Assembly (NCBI GenBank): GCA_016462375.1
Contig: JAEMTJ010000021.1
Coordinates: 1 to 24,088, forward strand
DNA from: Rhodoluna sp.
GTDB taxonomy: Bacteria > Actinomycetota > Actinomycetes > Actinomycetales > Microbacteriaceae
Reading direction: 5' to 3'
Length of the DNA: 24,088 nucleotides
Position 1 is the first letter of the stretch; every line of letters begins with the position of its first letter. Both the position numbers and the translations under genes were made by a program. The notes beneath the pieces were generated by a model that was given only the letters and a program-made list of their open reading frames with translations, did no database searches and was not told the DNA's origin. This document shows, piece by piece, positions 15,868-23,700 of this stretch.

Positions 15868-17082
15868 ATGTCAGACCAAATGCTCAATAACTTCTTAGCA
15901 GTTATTAAGGTCGTCGGAGTAGGTGGTGCCGGTGGTAACGCTGTCAACCAGATGATTGAGAAGGGGCTTCGTGGAGTTGAATTCATTGCAATCAACACCG
16001 ATGGTCAGGACTTACTGAAATCAGAAGCACACGTAAAGCTTGAAATTGGTGGATCAAACACCAAGAGCCTAGGCGCTGGCGCAGATCCTGAAGTTGGTAG
16101 ACGCGCAGCAGAAGATCACGTAGATGAAATTGCTGAAGTCTTACGCGGGGCCGACATGGTGTTCGTATCAGCGGGTGAAGGTGGCGGAACTGGGACCGGC
16201 GCTGCTCCAGTAGTTGCAAGAATTGCCAGGCAATCGGGTGCACTTACCGTTGGTGTAGTTAGCCGTCCATTTGATTTCGAAGGTCGTCGCAGAGCTGAGA
16301 ACGCTCAAGCTGGAATTGATCTGCTTCGTGCGGAAGTTGACACCCTAATCATTGTTCCGAACCAAAAACTTATTGAACTTAAAGACGAAGAGTTGTCATT
16401 CCAGGATGCATTCAGCATGGCCGATGATGTTCTTCGTGCTGGCGTCCAGGGCATTTCCGATCTAATCACTGAGCCAGGTTTCATTAACCTTGACTTTGCC
16501 GACGTCAAGTCTGTTATGCAGGGTGCCGGAACTGCACTTATGGGTATCGGTATTGCTAAGGGTGAAGATCGTGCAATTCGTGCAGCGGAACAAGCAATCA
16601 ACCATCCACTACTTGAATCAAGCATCGACAACGCTCGTGGCGTGCTTATTCAATTTGCAGCAGCATCGAACATGAAACTTGCTGAAGTTAATGAAGCAGC
16701 GCGTTTAATTCAAGAAGTTGTGCACCCAAGTGCAAACATCATCTTCGGAACTTCTATTGATAATGCTCTCGGTGATGAGATGCGCGTGACTGTGATTGGT
16801 GCTGGCTTTGATGAGGTAACACCTCGGCCAGCAATTAGAACCACGGGTTTTTCAGCGCCTAGTTCCGGTCCGATTGCAATTGTTGAATCACCTGCTGAAG
16901 TTGAAGAAGAATTGGTAGCGGCACCGAGCTGGTTTGCTGGTAACACCGATACAGTTTCAGTGGTTCCAGTAGCTGCTAATTACGAAGAGGAACAAGAACC
17001 CGTAGCCAGTGCTTACGCTGCACCCAAGAAAACCAATCGTTTTGATGACGGTTTAGACATTCCTGATTTTCTTCAACAGTAA
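15868..17082 (+). CDS. ftsZ: Cell division GTPase FtsZ
   Basis: FtsZ is the tubulin-like GTPase that forms the division ring. The 404 residues contain the N-terminal nucleotide loop VVGVGGAGGNAVNQM (residues 15-29), the tubulin signature GGGTGTG (105-111), and the T7 loop N207-L-D209-F-A-D212 that completes the active site of the neighbouring subunit. An acidic disordered linker (about 320-385) is followed by a conserved tail ending DIPDFLQQ, the usual docking peptide for SepF and other partners. The ATG is preceded by GGAGGAAG at good spacing. No ftsA is present upstream, as is normal for actinobacteria, so SepF encoded two genes later is the likely membrane tether. Confidence 0.99.
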   Translation: MSDQMLNNFLAVIKVVGVGGAGGNAVNQMIEKGLRGVEFIAINTDGQDLLKSEAHVKLEIGGSNTKSLGAGADPEVGRRAAEDHVDEIAEVLRGADMVFVSAGEGGGTGTGAAPVVARIARQSGALTVGVVSRPFDFEGRRRAENAQAGIDLLRAEVDTLIIVPNQKLIELKDEELSFQDAFSMADDVLRAGVQGISDLITEPGFINLDFADVKSVMQGAGTALMGIGIAKGEDRAIRAAEQAINHPLLESSIDNARGVLIQFAAASNMKLAEVNEAARLIQEVVHPSANIIFGTSIDNALGDEMRVTVIGAGFDEVTPRPAIRTTGFSAPSSGPIAIVESPAEVEEELVAAPSWFAGNTDTVSVVPVAANYEEEQEPVASAYAAPKKTNRFDDGLDIPDFLQQ

Positions 17083-17772
17083 ATGACTGAGTTAACCCTG
17101 GCTCAACGCCTAGGGGGCGTCCAAGATCGGATTAGGTCGGCGGCAACTAAAGCTCACAGAGATCTTGCTGAGATTCAATTAGTTATTGTCACCAAGAATC
17201 ATTCTGCTGATTTGCCAATTGAGTTACTCGAGCTTGGTGAGAGCAACTTTGGTGAGAACCGCGATCAAGAGGCATCGGCTAAAGCACTCATAGTAAGCGA
17301 GAATAAACCAGGTTTGGCTACCTGGCACTTTGTCGGTCAACTCCAATCAAACAAAGTCAGATCAATGCTGGAATACAGTTCTGTGCTGCACTCCCTTGAC
17401 AGAGCCTCATTGCTCAAAGAACTTAACAAGCAGCTCGCAAAAGACTCAGCAGCGAGATTACAGGCCTTTATCGAACTGAATCTGACTGAAGACCCCAATC
17501 GTGGTGGGCTCGATCCAAATGATCTAAAGTCATTTGCTGAACTGGTTCTCTCAAACCCTCAGATCCAGTTACTCGGCGTTATGGGGGTAGTCGGTCTAGG
17601 TGTTGAGCCGGATGTAGATTTCGAAAGGATAGCCATTGCGAGCCAGGCCCTTCGGGAAATAGCACCTGAGGCTAAATTCATCTCGGCCGGCATGTCGGGA
17701 GACTTCGAGGAAGCCATCGGCTTCGGTGCGACACACTTACGAATAGGTACCGCAATTACTGGAAACCGCTGA
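17083..17772 (+). CDS. YggS/PROSC-family pyridoxal phosphate homeostasis protein
   Basis: Members bind pyridoxal 5'-phosphate in an alanine-racemase-like barrel and act in vitamin B6 and amino acid homeostasis without a known catalytic activity. The 229 residues show the lysine expected to hold PLP (VTK38), then GESNFGENRDQE, WHFVGQLQSNKVRSM, VLHSLDR, MGVVGLG, and near the end ISAGMSGDFEEAIGFGATHLRIGTAITG. All are family motifs. The ATG follows the ftsZ stop directly with no clear ribosome site, implying coupling to ftsZ. The pgeF/yfiH gene that often lies between ftsZ and this gene in other actinobacteria is absent here. Confidence 0.94.
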   Translation: MTELTLAQRLGGVQDRIRSAATKAHRDLAEIQLVIVTKNHSADLPIELLELGESNFGENRDQEASAKALIVSENKPGLATWHFVGQLQSNKVRSMLEYSSVLHSLDRASLLKELNKQLAKDSAARLQAFIELNLTEDPNRGGLDPNDLKSFAELVLSNPQIQLLGVMGVVGLGVEPDVDFERIAIASQALREIAPEAKFISAGMSGDFEEAIGFGATHLRIGTAITGNR

Positions 17773-17820
17773 TTCTGCGCTTAATCTAGCAACATCGGGG
17801 TTTCATTAGAAGGAGAAACT

Positions 17821-18243
17821 ATGTCCGCGGTTACCAACTGGTTCAAAGAGCTCATATCTGTCAGCGGTTCCACCAAAACTCAACCGGCTGCACCAAGAGC
17901 TGCAGCATCCAATGAACGTCAGGTCAGAGCTCCTAGACCTCAGCGTCGAGGTAATGATGTCTCCAGTATTGAGACCGTTACACCTAGTTCATTTGCAGAT
18001 GCCGGTCTTATTGCAGAAGTTCTTCGTGATGGTATCCCCGTCGTAGTGAACGTGCAGAATCTGACTGACACTGACACCCGCAGATTGGTTGACTTCATGG
18101 CTGGGCTTAAGGCTGGATTGCTAGCAACCTCGAAGCGAGTTGCCGAGCAGGTTTACTTGATCGCTCCCTATGGCGTTGAGGTTGATGGTGATTCAGATGA
18201 TGTGCTGGAAGCCGAAAGCGACAAGTTAATCATCAGACCTTAG
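17821..18243 (+). CDS. sepF: Cell division protein SepF
   Basis: SepF bundles FtsZ filaments and anchors them to the membrane in bacteria without FtsA. The 140 residues begin with a short amphipathic segment (MSAVTNWFKELISVSG), expected to bind membrane, then a basic, Arg/Pro-rich linker (about 20-45), then the conserved SepF core from about 50 to 120 with LRDGIPVVVNVQNLTDTDTRRLVDFMAGL. The linker is short compared with the long acidic linkers in many high-GC actinobacteria. A good ribosome site (AGAAGGAGAA, 17808-17817) precedes the ATG. A TAATCT (17782-17787) in the 48-nt gap could be a -10 but has no matching -35. Confidence 0.95.
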   Translation: MSAVTNWFKELISVSGSTKTQPAAPRAAASNERQVRAPRPQRRGNDVSSIETVTPSSFADAGLIAEVLRDGIPVVVNVQNLTDTDTRRLVDFMAGLKAGLLATSKRVAEQVYLIAPYGVEVDGDSDDVLEAESDKLIIRP

Positions 18244-18253
18244 TTAACAGAAT

Positions 18254-18541
18254 ATGCAACTACTCGTTCAGGTTGGCCTTTGGCTAATTGAAGCTTTCAG
18301 AATTGTTCTTTGGATCCGCATTGTTTTGGATCTGCTCAGGGGTTTGAACCGCGGGTTTAGGCCTAAAGGTATTTTTCTGGTATTAGCCGAGCTTGCATAC
18401 ACCCTGACTGACTGGGTGATAAAGCCTCTATCTAGGCTTATAAAACCCGTCAAAATGGGCGCTGGATATTTTGATTTATCCATTCTGGTGCTGTTTTTAG
18501 CACTTATTTTCCTAGAACGTCTGTTATCAACTCTCCTTTAG
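18254..18541 (+). CDS. YggT family membrane protein
   Basis: The 95-residue protein has the YggT layout: a hydrophobic N-terminal helix with WLIEAFRIVLWIRIVLDLL, a short polar stretch, a central amphipathic stretch ending WVIKPLSRLIKP, and a second membrane helix (LSILVLFLALIFLERLLSTLL). The family is often encoded beside sepF and divIVA, but its molecular role is not settled. It begins 10 nt after the sepF stop. No Shine-Dalgarno is visible before the ATG, so expression may rely on coupling to sepF. Confidence 0.9.
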   Translation: MQLLVQVGLWLIEAFRIVLWIRIVLDLLRGLNRGFRPKGIFLVLAELAYTLTDWVIKPLSRLIKPVKMGAGYFDLSILVLFLALIFLERLLSTLL

Positions 18542-18608
18542 ACCGACAGAGTTAGGGTAATCTTGAGGTTTGACCGATGATTCACACCCGTAAAAGAAGG
18601 AGAAGGCG

Positions 18609-19256
18609 ATGCCATTGACTCCAGAAGATGTTGTAAACAAGCGTTTTCAGCCAACCAAGTTCCGTGAAGGTTATGACCAGGACGAGGTTGATGACTTTCT
18701 AGACGAAATCGTTCTAGCGATGCGTCGAGTTACCCAAGAGAACGAAGATCTTCGTCAGCGCTTGTTAGCTGCAGACGGAAGAATTGCAGAACTGCAAAGA
18801 AGCGGCGCTTCTCTAGTTCAGCAGGTAAATAGCGCTGAAGCGTCTATCCCGGCAAGCACAACGTCTAACGCTGACTTCCCGCAAGCCGCATCCGACATGT
18901 CAGGTTTTGAATCTAATAACACCAACAACTTGCTTCAGTTGGCTAGAAAACTTCATGAAGAGCACGTTCGTGAAGGTCTCGAGAAGCGAGATGCCTTGAT
19001 TGCAGAAGGACATGCCACTGCATCGAGAATCGTTCGAGAATCTGAAGCTCAGCACAAGGCAGATCTCAATCGTCTGGAGCAGGAGAAGGCTCTTGCTGAA
19101 AACGATGTTCAGACCCTGCGCAATTTTGAGAAGGATTACAGAGCAAAGCTCAAGGCATACATTGAATCTCAGTTGAGCGATCTAGAAGGTGCTGCAGGTA
19201 GCACGCAGAAGCCGCCAACAGGACCAACTGCTATCACTAACACCTACCAAATCTGA
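18609..19256 (+). CDS. divIVA: DivIVA/Wag31 polar growth protein
   Basis: DivIVA self-assembles at curved membrane and in actinobacteria directs polar wall growth. The 215 residues open with the conserved membrane-binding domain MPLTPEDVVNKRFQPTKFREGYDQDEVDDFLDEI, then a coiled coil (about 30-65), a low-complexity linker (about 70-105), and a second long charged coiled coil (about 110-190). The tail is short and polar. It is shorter than many Wag31 proteins because the linker is small. The ATG has a strong ribosome site (AGAAGGAGAAGG). The 67-nt gap upstream contains TTAGGGTAATC (18552-18562), a possible -10 region, suggesting a promoter separate from yggT. Confidence 0.96.
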   Translation: MPLTPEDVVNKRFQPTKFREGYDQDEVDDFLDEIVLAMRRVTQENEDLRQRLLAADGRIAELQRSGASLVQQVNSAEASIPASTTSNADFPQAASDMSGFESNNTNNLLQLARKLHEEHVREGLEKRDALIAEGHATASRIVRESEAQHKADLNRLEQEKALAENDVQTLRNFEKDYRAKLKAYIESQLSDLEGAAGSTQKPPTGPTAITNTYQI

Positions 19257-19261
19257 TTTAG

Positions 19262-19768
19262 GTGAGTACTAACCCAAAGAGAACACAGTTAGGTAAGACT
19301 TTGCTCTTCCTAGGGGTAGCCGTATTCGTTGTGTTTTTTGATCAGCTAACGAAAATATTGGCAGTTGAAAACCTGCAACCTTTTGAATCCGTTCCTTTCA
19401 TCTTTGATTTTGTGAGGCTAAACCTAGTTTTCAATGACAGTGCCGCATTCTCGCTTGGTGGTTCTGCCACTTGGGTTTTCACTTTGCTCTCATCTTTGGC
19501 TTCGCTTGCATTGTTATGGTTCGGCCCAAAGTTTAGAACCAGCGGTTGGCTCATACTGATCGGGATGGCATTAGGTGGTGTTGTCGGCAATCTAATTGAT
19601 CGCCTATTCCGAAACCCTGGTTTTCCAAATGGCCATGTTGTTGATTTCATTCAGGTGCCCCTTAACTTTCCGATATTCAATATCGCTGACTCAGCCATAA
19701 CTATCGCTGCGTCGATCATTGCAATCAGAATTATCCGTGGCGAAAAACTCGGCGGTAAAAGTGACTGA
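19262..19768 (+). CDS. lspA: Lipoprotein signal peptidase (signal peptidase II) LspA
   Basis: LspA is the membrane aspartyl protease that removes signal peptides from prolipoproteins after diacylglyceryl transfer. The 168 residues have four hydrophobic helices. Family motifs are FDQLTKILA near residue 25, NDSAAFSLG (usual form N-x-G-x-A-F), GNLIDRLFR with the first catalytic aspartate, and FNIADSAITIA with the second. The start is GTG, 5 nt after the divIVA stop, with no good ribosome site; the N-terminal sequence up to the first helix is of normal length, so I kept it. It ends in an 8-bp overlap with the pseudouridine synthase. Confidence 0.95.
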   Translation: MSTNPKRTQLGKTLLFLGVAVFVVFFDQLTKILAVENLQPFESVPFIFDFVRLNLVFNDSAAFSLGGSATWVFTLLSSLASLALLWFGPKFRTSGWLILIGMALGGVVGNLIDRLFRNPGFPNGHVVDFIQVPLNFPIFNIADSAITIAASIIAIRIIRGEKLGGKSD

Positions 19769-20687
19769 AGAAAGACTAATCCAGGTGCCTGAAGGGCTAG
19801 CTGGTTCAAGAGCAGACGCCGGTATTGCAAAATTACTTGGCCTGAGCCGTAGCTCAGTTGCTGACATGTTGGAGGCTGGTCTAGTTTTACAAAGTGACCA
19901 GCGTTTAGGAAAATCAGATTCCTTGATTTTGGATGCGTGGCTAAAGATCACTCTTCCTGCTCCAAAACCGGCACTTGCGCTAGTGGCCGAACTTGTTCCG
20001 AATCTAAAAGTCATTTACCAAGATGCAGACATTGTTGTCGTTGACAAGCCAGCCGGGGTGGCAGCTCATCCATCCGTAGGCTGGGATGGACCAAGTGTTG
20101 GCGGGGCATTACTTGCCATGGGCATTGAAATGTCCACCAGTGGAGTAGCAGAACGACAGGGAATCGTTAGTCGTTTGGATGTTGGCACCAGCGGTTTGAT
20201 GGTTCTCACGAAGACCGAGATCGCCTATAGCAAAATGAAGCAGGCATTTCGAGAAAGAGAAGTTGATAAGACTTACCATGCCCTCGTTCAAGGTCATCCC
20301 GACCCATCTTCTGGCACCATAGATTCACCGCTTGGTCGTCACCCTAGGCACGAATACAAGTTCACCGTTGCTCAGGATGGAAAGCCTTCGGTCACCCATT
20401 ACACAACCCTTGAAGCGTTCTCCGCTGCCTCACTTTTAGAGGTAGAACTTGAAACTGGAAGAACTCATCAGATTAGAGTTCACTTCTCTGCCTTTAAGCG
20501 CCCACTGGTGGGAGATACTCTGTATGGCTGCGACCCAAAGTTGGCAGCAAGGCTTGGTATGGACAGACAGTGGCTTCATGCCATGAAACTTGGTTTCATC
20601 CATCCAACCAAAGGCGAGTATGTGTCCTTCGAAAGTTCTTATCCGCAAGATCTTGTTGATTCGCTAGCTATCCTCCGTGCCGAATAG
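19761..20687 (+). CDS. RluD-type RluA-family pseudouridine synthase
   Basis: The enzyme isomerises specific uridines in RNA to pseudouridine, probably in 23S rRNA. The 308 residues comprise an N-terminal S4 RNA-binding domain (about 15-75, with SRADAGIAKLLGLSRSSVADML), then the catalytic domain. It contains IVVDKPAGVAAHPS, the catalytic loop SRLD140VGTSGLMV with its essential aspartate, and ETGRTHQIRVHFSA. I chose GTG 19761, which gives the GTGACTGA overlap with the lspA stop; the frame extends to a TTG at 19719 but those 14 residues lie inside lspA. The lspA-rluD pairing is common in many bacteria. Exact target uridines cannot be deduced. Confidence 0.93.
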   Translation: MTEERLIQVPEGLAGSRADAGIAKLLGLSRSSVADMLEAGLVLQSDQRLGKSDSLILDAWLKITLPAPKPALALVAELVPNLKVIYQDADIVVVDKPAGVAAHPSVGWDGPSVGGALLAMGIEMSTSGVAERQGIVSRLDVGTSGLMVLTKTEIAYSKMKQAFREREVDKTYHALVQGHPDPSSGTIDSPLGRHPRHEYKFTVAQDGKPSVTHYTTLEAFSAASLLEVELETGRTHQIRVHFSAFKRPLVGDTLYGCDPKLAARLGMDRQWLHAMKLGFIHPTKGEYVSFESSYPQDLVDSLAILRAE

Positions 20688-20773
20688 CCTTGGTCGGAGT
20701 GGCAAAATTGGTTGACGTAGGGTCAAGTTAGGCTATTTCCCCAAGCCATAAAGAATTTGAAAGTTTAGAGAAG
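20688..20773 (+). promoter_or_regulatory. dnaE upstream region with candidate promoter
   Basis: The 86-nt gap has no terminator-like hairpin. It holds TTGACG (20712-20717) and, 16 nt later, TATTTC (20734-20739), a reasonable promoter pair. Overlapping it is TAGGCT (20729-20734), inside CAAGTTAGGCTATT (20724-20737), a block identical to one before the prenyl synthase at the left edge. The weak ribosome site is AGAG/GAAG just before the ATG at 20774. dnaE is probably transcribed independently of lspA and the pseudouridine synthase. Confidence 0.5.
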
Positions 20774-23700
20774 ATGTCGAGCGAAAACGGAAACTTTGTG
20801 CACCTGCATGTGCACACCGAGTATTCCATGCTCGATGGAGCAGCCAAAGTAGACAAATTGCTGGATAAGGCTGTTGATTTTGGTATGCCAGCTATCGCGA
20901 TCACAGATCACGGCAATAACTTTGGTGCTTTTGATTTCTGGGAGCAGGCAACCAAGAAGGGCATCAAACCGATCATCGGTATTGAAGCGTATCTAGCACC
21001 GGGATCAAGACTGGATAAGTCAAGAACATACTGGGCCGACGGCGGTGAGGATGACTTATCCAAAGGTGCTTATTCGCACCTAACAATGCTTTCAACGGAT
21101 AACGACAGCATGCTCAATCTGTTCAAACTAAGTTCCTATGCATGGCTCGAAGGCTACTATTTTCAACCTCGCATGGACCGTGAGCTGCTTTCCAAATACT
21201 CAAAAGGAATCATTGCGACCTCAGGTTGTGCCAGTGGGGAAGTGCAAACCAGATTGAGACTTGGCCAATACAAAGAAGCACTGGAAGCAGCCGCTGAGTT
21301 TAGAGACATCTTCGGTAAAGAGAACTATTACATCGAAATCATGGACCATGGGGCTTCAGTTGAGCGAAGAAGCTTTTCCGATCTAATCAAACTCTCTAAA
21401 GACCTTGGAATTGCGCTTGTTGCCACCAACGATCTGCACTACACCGATGCAGGTCACGCCGACGCACAAGAAGCTTTACTCTGTGTTCAGACCGGAACTA
21501 AGCTAACCGATGAAAAGCGTTTCAAGTTTGATGGTGAAGGCTATTACCTAAAGAGCGCTAAAGCGATGCGCGAGCTCTTCGCAGAGTTCCCAGAAGCATG
21601 TGACAACACCCTGCTGATTGCTGAACGCTGTGAAATTAACTTTACAAAGCGTAACTTGATGCCAAGATTTAGTGTCCCTGAAGGTCAATCAGAAGCCTCT
21701 TGGTTTGAGGCTGAAGTTATGCGTGGAATGCACGAGCGATTTGGTAAAGAGATTGATGTTCTCTATCTAGAACGTGTCGCCTTTGAAATTGAAGTAATCA
21801 AGAACATGAACTTCCCAGGCTATTTTCTTGTGGTGGCTGACTTTATTGCATGGGCCAGAGCGCAGGGTATTCGTGTTGGCCCTGGTCGTGGTTCGGCGGC
21901 AGGTTCACTGGTTGCTTTTGCTCTTGGTATCACAGCTCTTGACCCAATCAAATATGGATTGTTGTTCGAACGGTTTCTAAACCCGGGAAGAGTGAGCCTG
22001 CCAGATATCGATGTGGATTTTGATGATCGCAGACGCGGTGAAGTAATCAGGTACGTCACGCAGAAATATGGCGACGATCGAGTTGCTCAAATCATCACCT
22101 ATGGAACTATCAAGGCTAAGCAGTCGCTGAAAGATGCTGCTCGTGTTCTTGGCATGGATTATTCGGTTGGCGAGAAGCTAACCAAAGCTATGCCAAGAAT
22201 GGTTCTCGGCAAGGACATGACCCTTAGCGAGATGGTTGAAGACCCTAATAACAGGTCGGTGGCTGAAAGCAGTCTCGATGATTTGTTAGAAGATGACTTC
22301 GATGAAGAAACTCCTGATTTTGAACCTGTTGCCATTGAACCTACTGCATTTGATTCAAAGAGCAGATATAAGGAAGCAGCAGAGTTCCGCAGACTTCTCG
22401 AAGAAGATCCGGATGCAAGAAAGACTTTTGACCTAGCTCGTGGACTCGAAGGGTTAAAGCGTCAAACTAGCGTTCACGCCGCCGGTGTAATCATGTCTGC
22501 GGAGCCGCTACTTGATGTCATTCCTTTGATTAGACGTGACGATGATGGCGCTATCATTACTGCTTTTGCGCAACACCCCTGTGAAGAACTAGGGCTAGTC
22601 AAGATGGATTTCTTGGGGCTCAGAAACCTAACGGTGTTGGACCGCGCAATAGAGAATGCGATGTCGAACCGCGGCGTCTCAGTTGTACTTGAGGATCTAG
22701 ATCTAGATGGTGATGAGACAACTTACGAGATGCTCTCTCGCGGCGACACTCTGGGTGTCTTTCAGCTCGATGGCGGTCAAATGCGATCTTTGCTGCGGCT
22801 ACTAAAGCCCAGCAAGTTTGAACACATTTCTGCAGCTATTGCCTTGTATCGCCCAGGACCGATGGGTATGGGTTCGCATACTTCTTACGCTCAGCGCAAG
22901 AACGGTAAAGAGAAAAACATTCCGATTCACCCAAGTCTTGAGGCACCGCTATCAGAAGTACTGGATCCGACCTACGGCCTAATTGTTTATCAAGAGCAGG
23001 TTATGGCAGTAGCCCAGAAGGTAGCTAAGTTTAGTTTGGCTCAAGCGGATGAGCTTCGTCGAGCCATGGGTAAAAAGAAGAAGGATGAGCTAGACGCTCA
23101 AAAAGTTAGTTTTGAAGATGGGATGAAAGAGAACGGTTATGTCGAAGACGCAATAGAAAAGCTCTGGGAGACTCTATTACCATTTGCCGACTACGCGTTT
23201 AACAAGGCCCACAGTGCTGCCTACGGTGTTCTCTCATATTGGACCGCATACATGAAAGCAAACTTCCCGCAGGAGTATATGGCAGCTCTGCTAACTTCGG
23301 TTAGGAGTTCAAGAGATCGCTTGAGTATTTACCTAAGTGAATCTCGTAGAGCTGGCATCCAAGTTCTGGCACCGGATGTCAATGACTCGATTGCAGATTT
23401 TAGAGCGGTGGGCAGCGACATCCGTTTTGGCCTTGAAGCCATCAGAAACGTTGGCATCGGTGTTGTGCAGGAAATTGTAAGGACAAGGGAAAGTGAAGGC
23501 CGTTTTACTTCCTTCCAAGATTTCATCGCAAAGGTGCCAGCTTCGGTTTGTTCCAAGAAAGTTATTGAATCGCTTATCAAAGCAGGTGCATTTGATTCCT
23601 TCGGTATCAGTAGAAGATCATTATTTGAAGCGCACGAGCAAATCATTGATGCTGAATTGAAAGCTAAAAAATCTAAATCCACCGGTGAAATCGACCTATT

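Noticed and set aside
16305..16631. 108-codon minus-strand open frame
   Set aside because: It is antisense to the most conserved part of ftsZ, so it reflects codon bias rather than a gene.
23329..23682. 117-codon minus-strand open frame
   Set aside because: It is opposite the dnaE frame, which is uninterrupted and conserved here.
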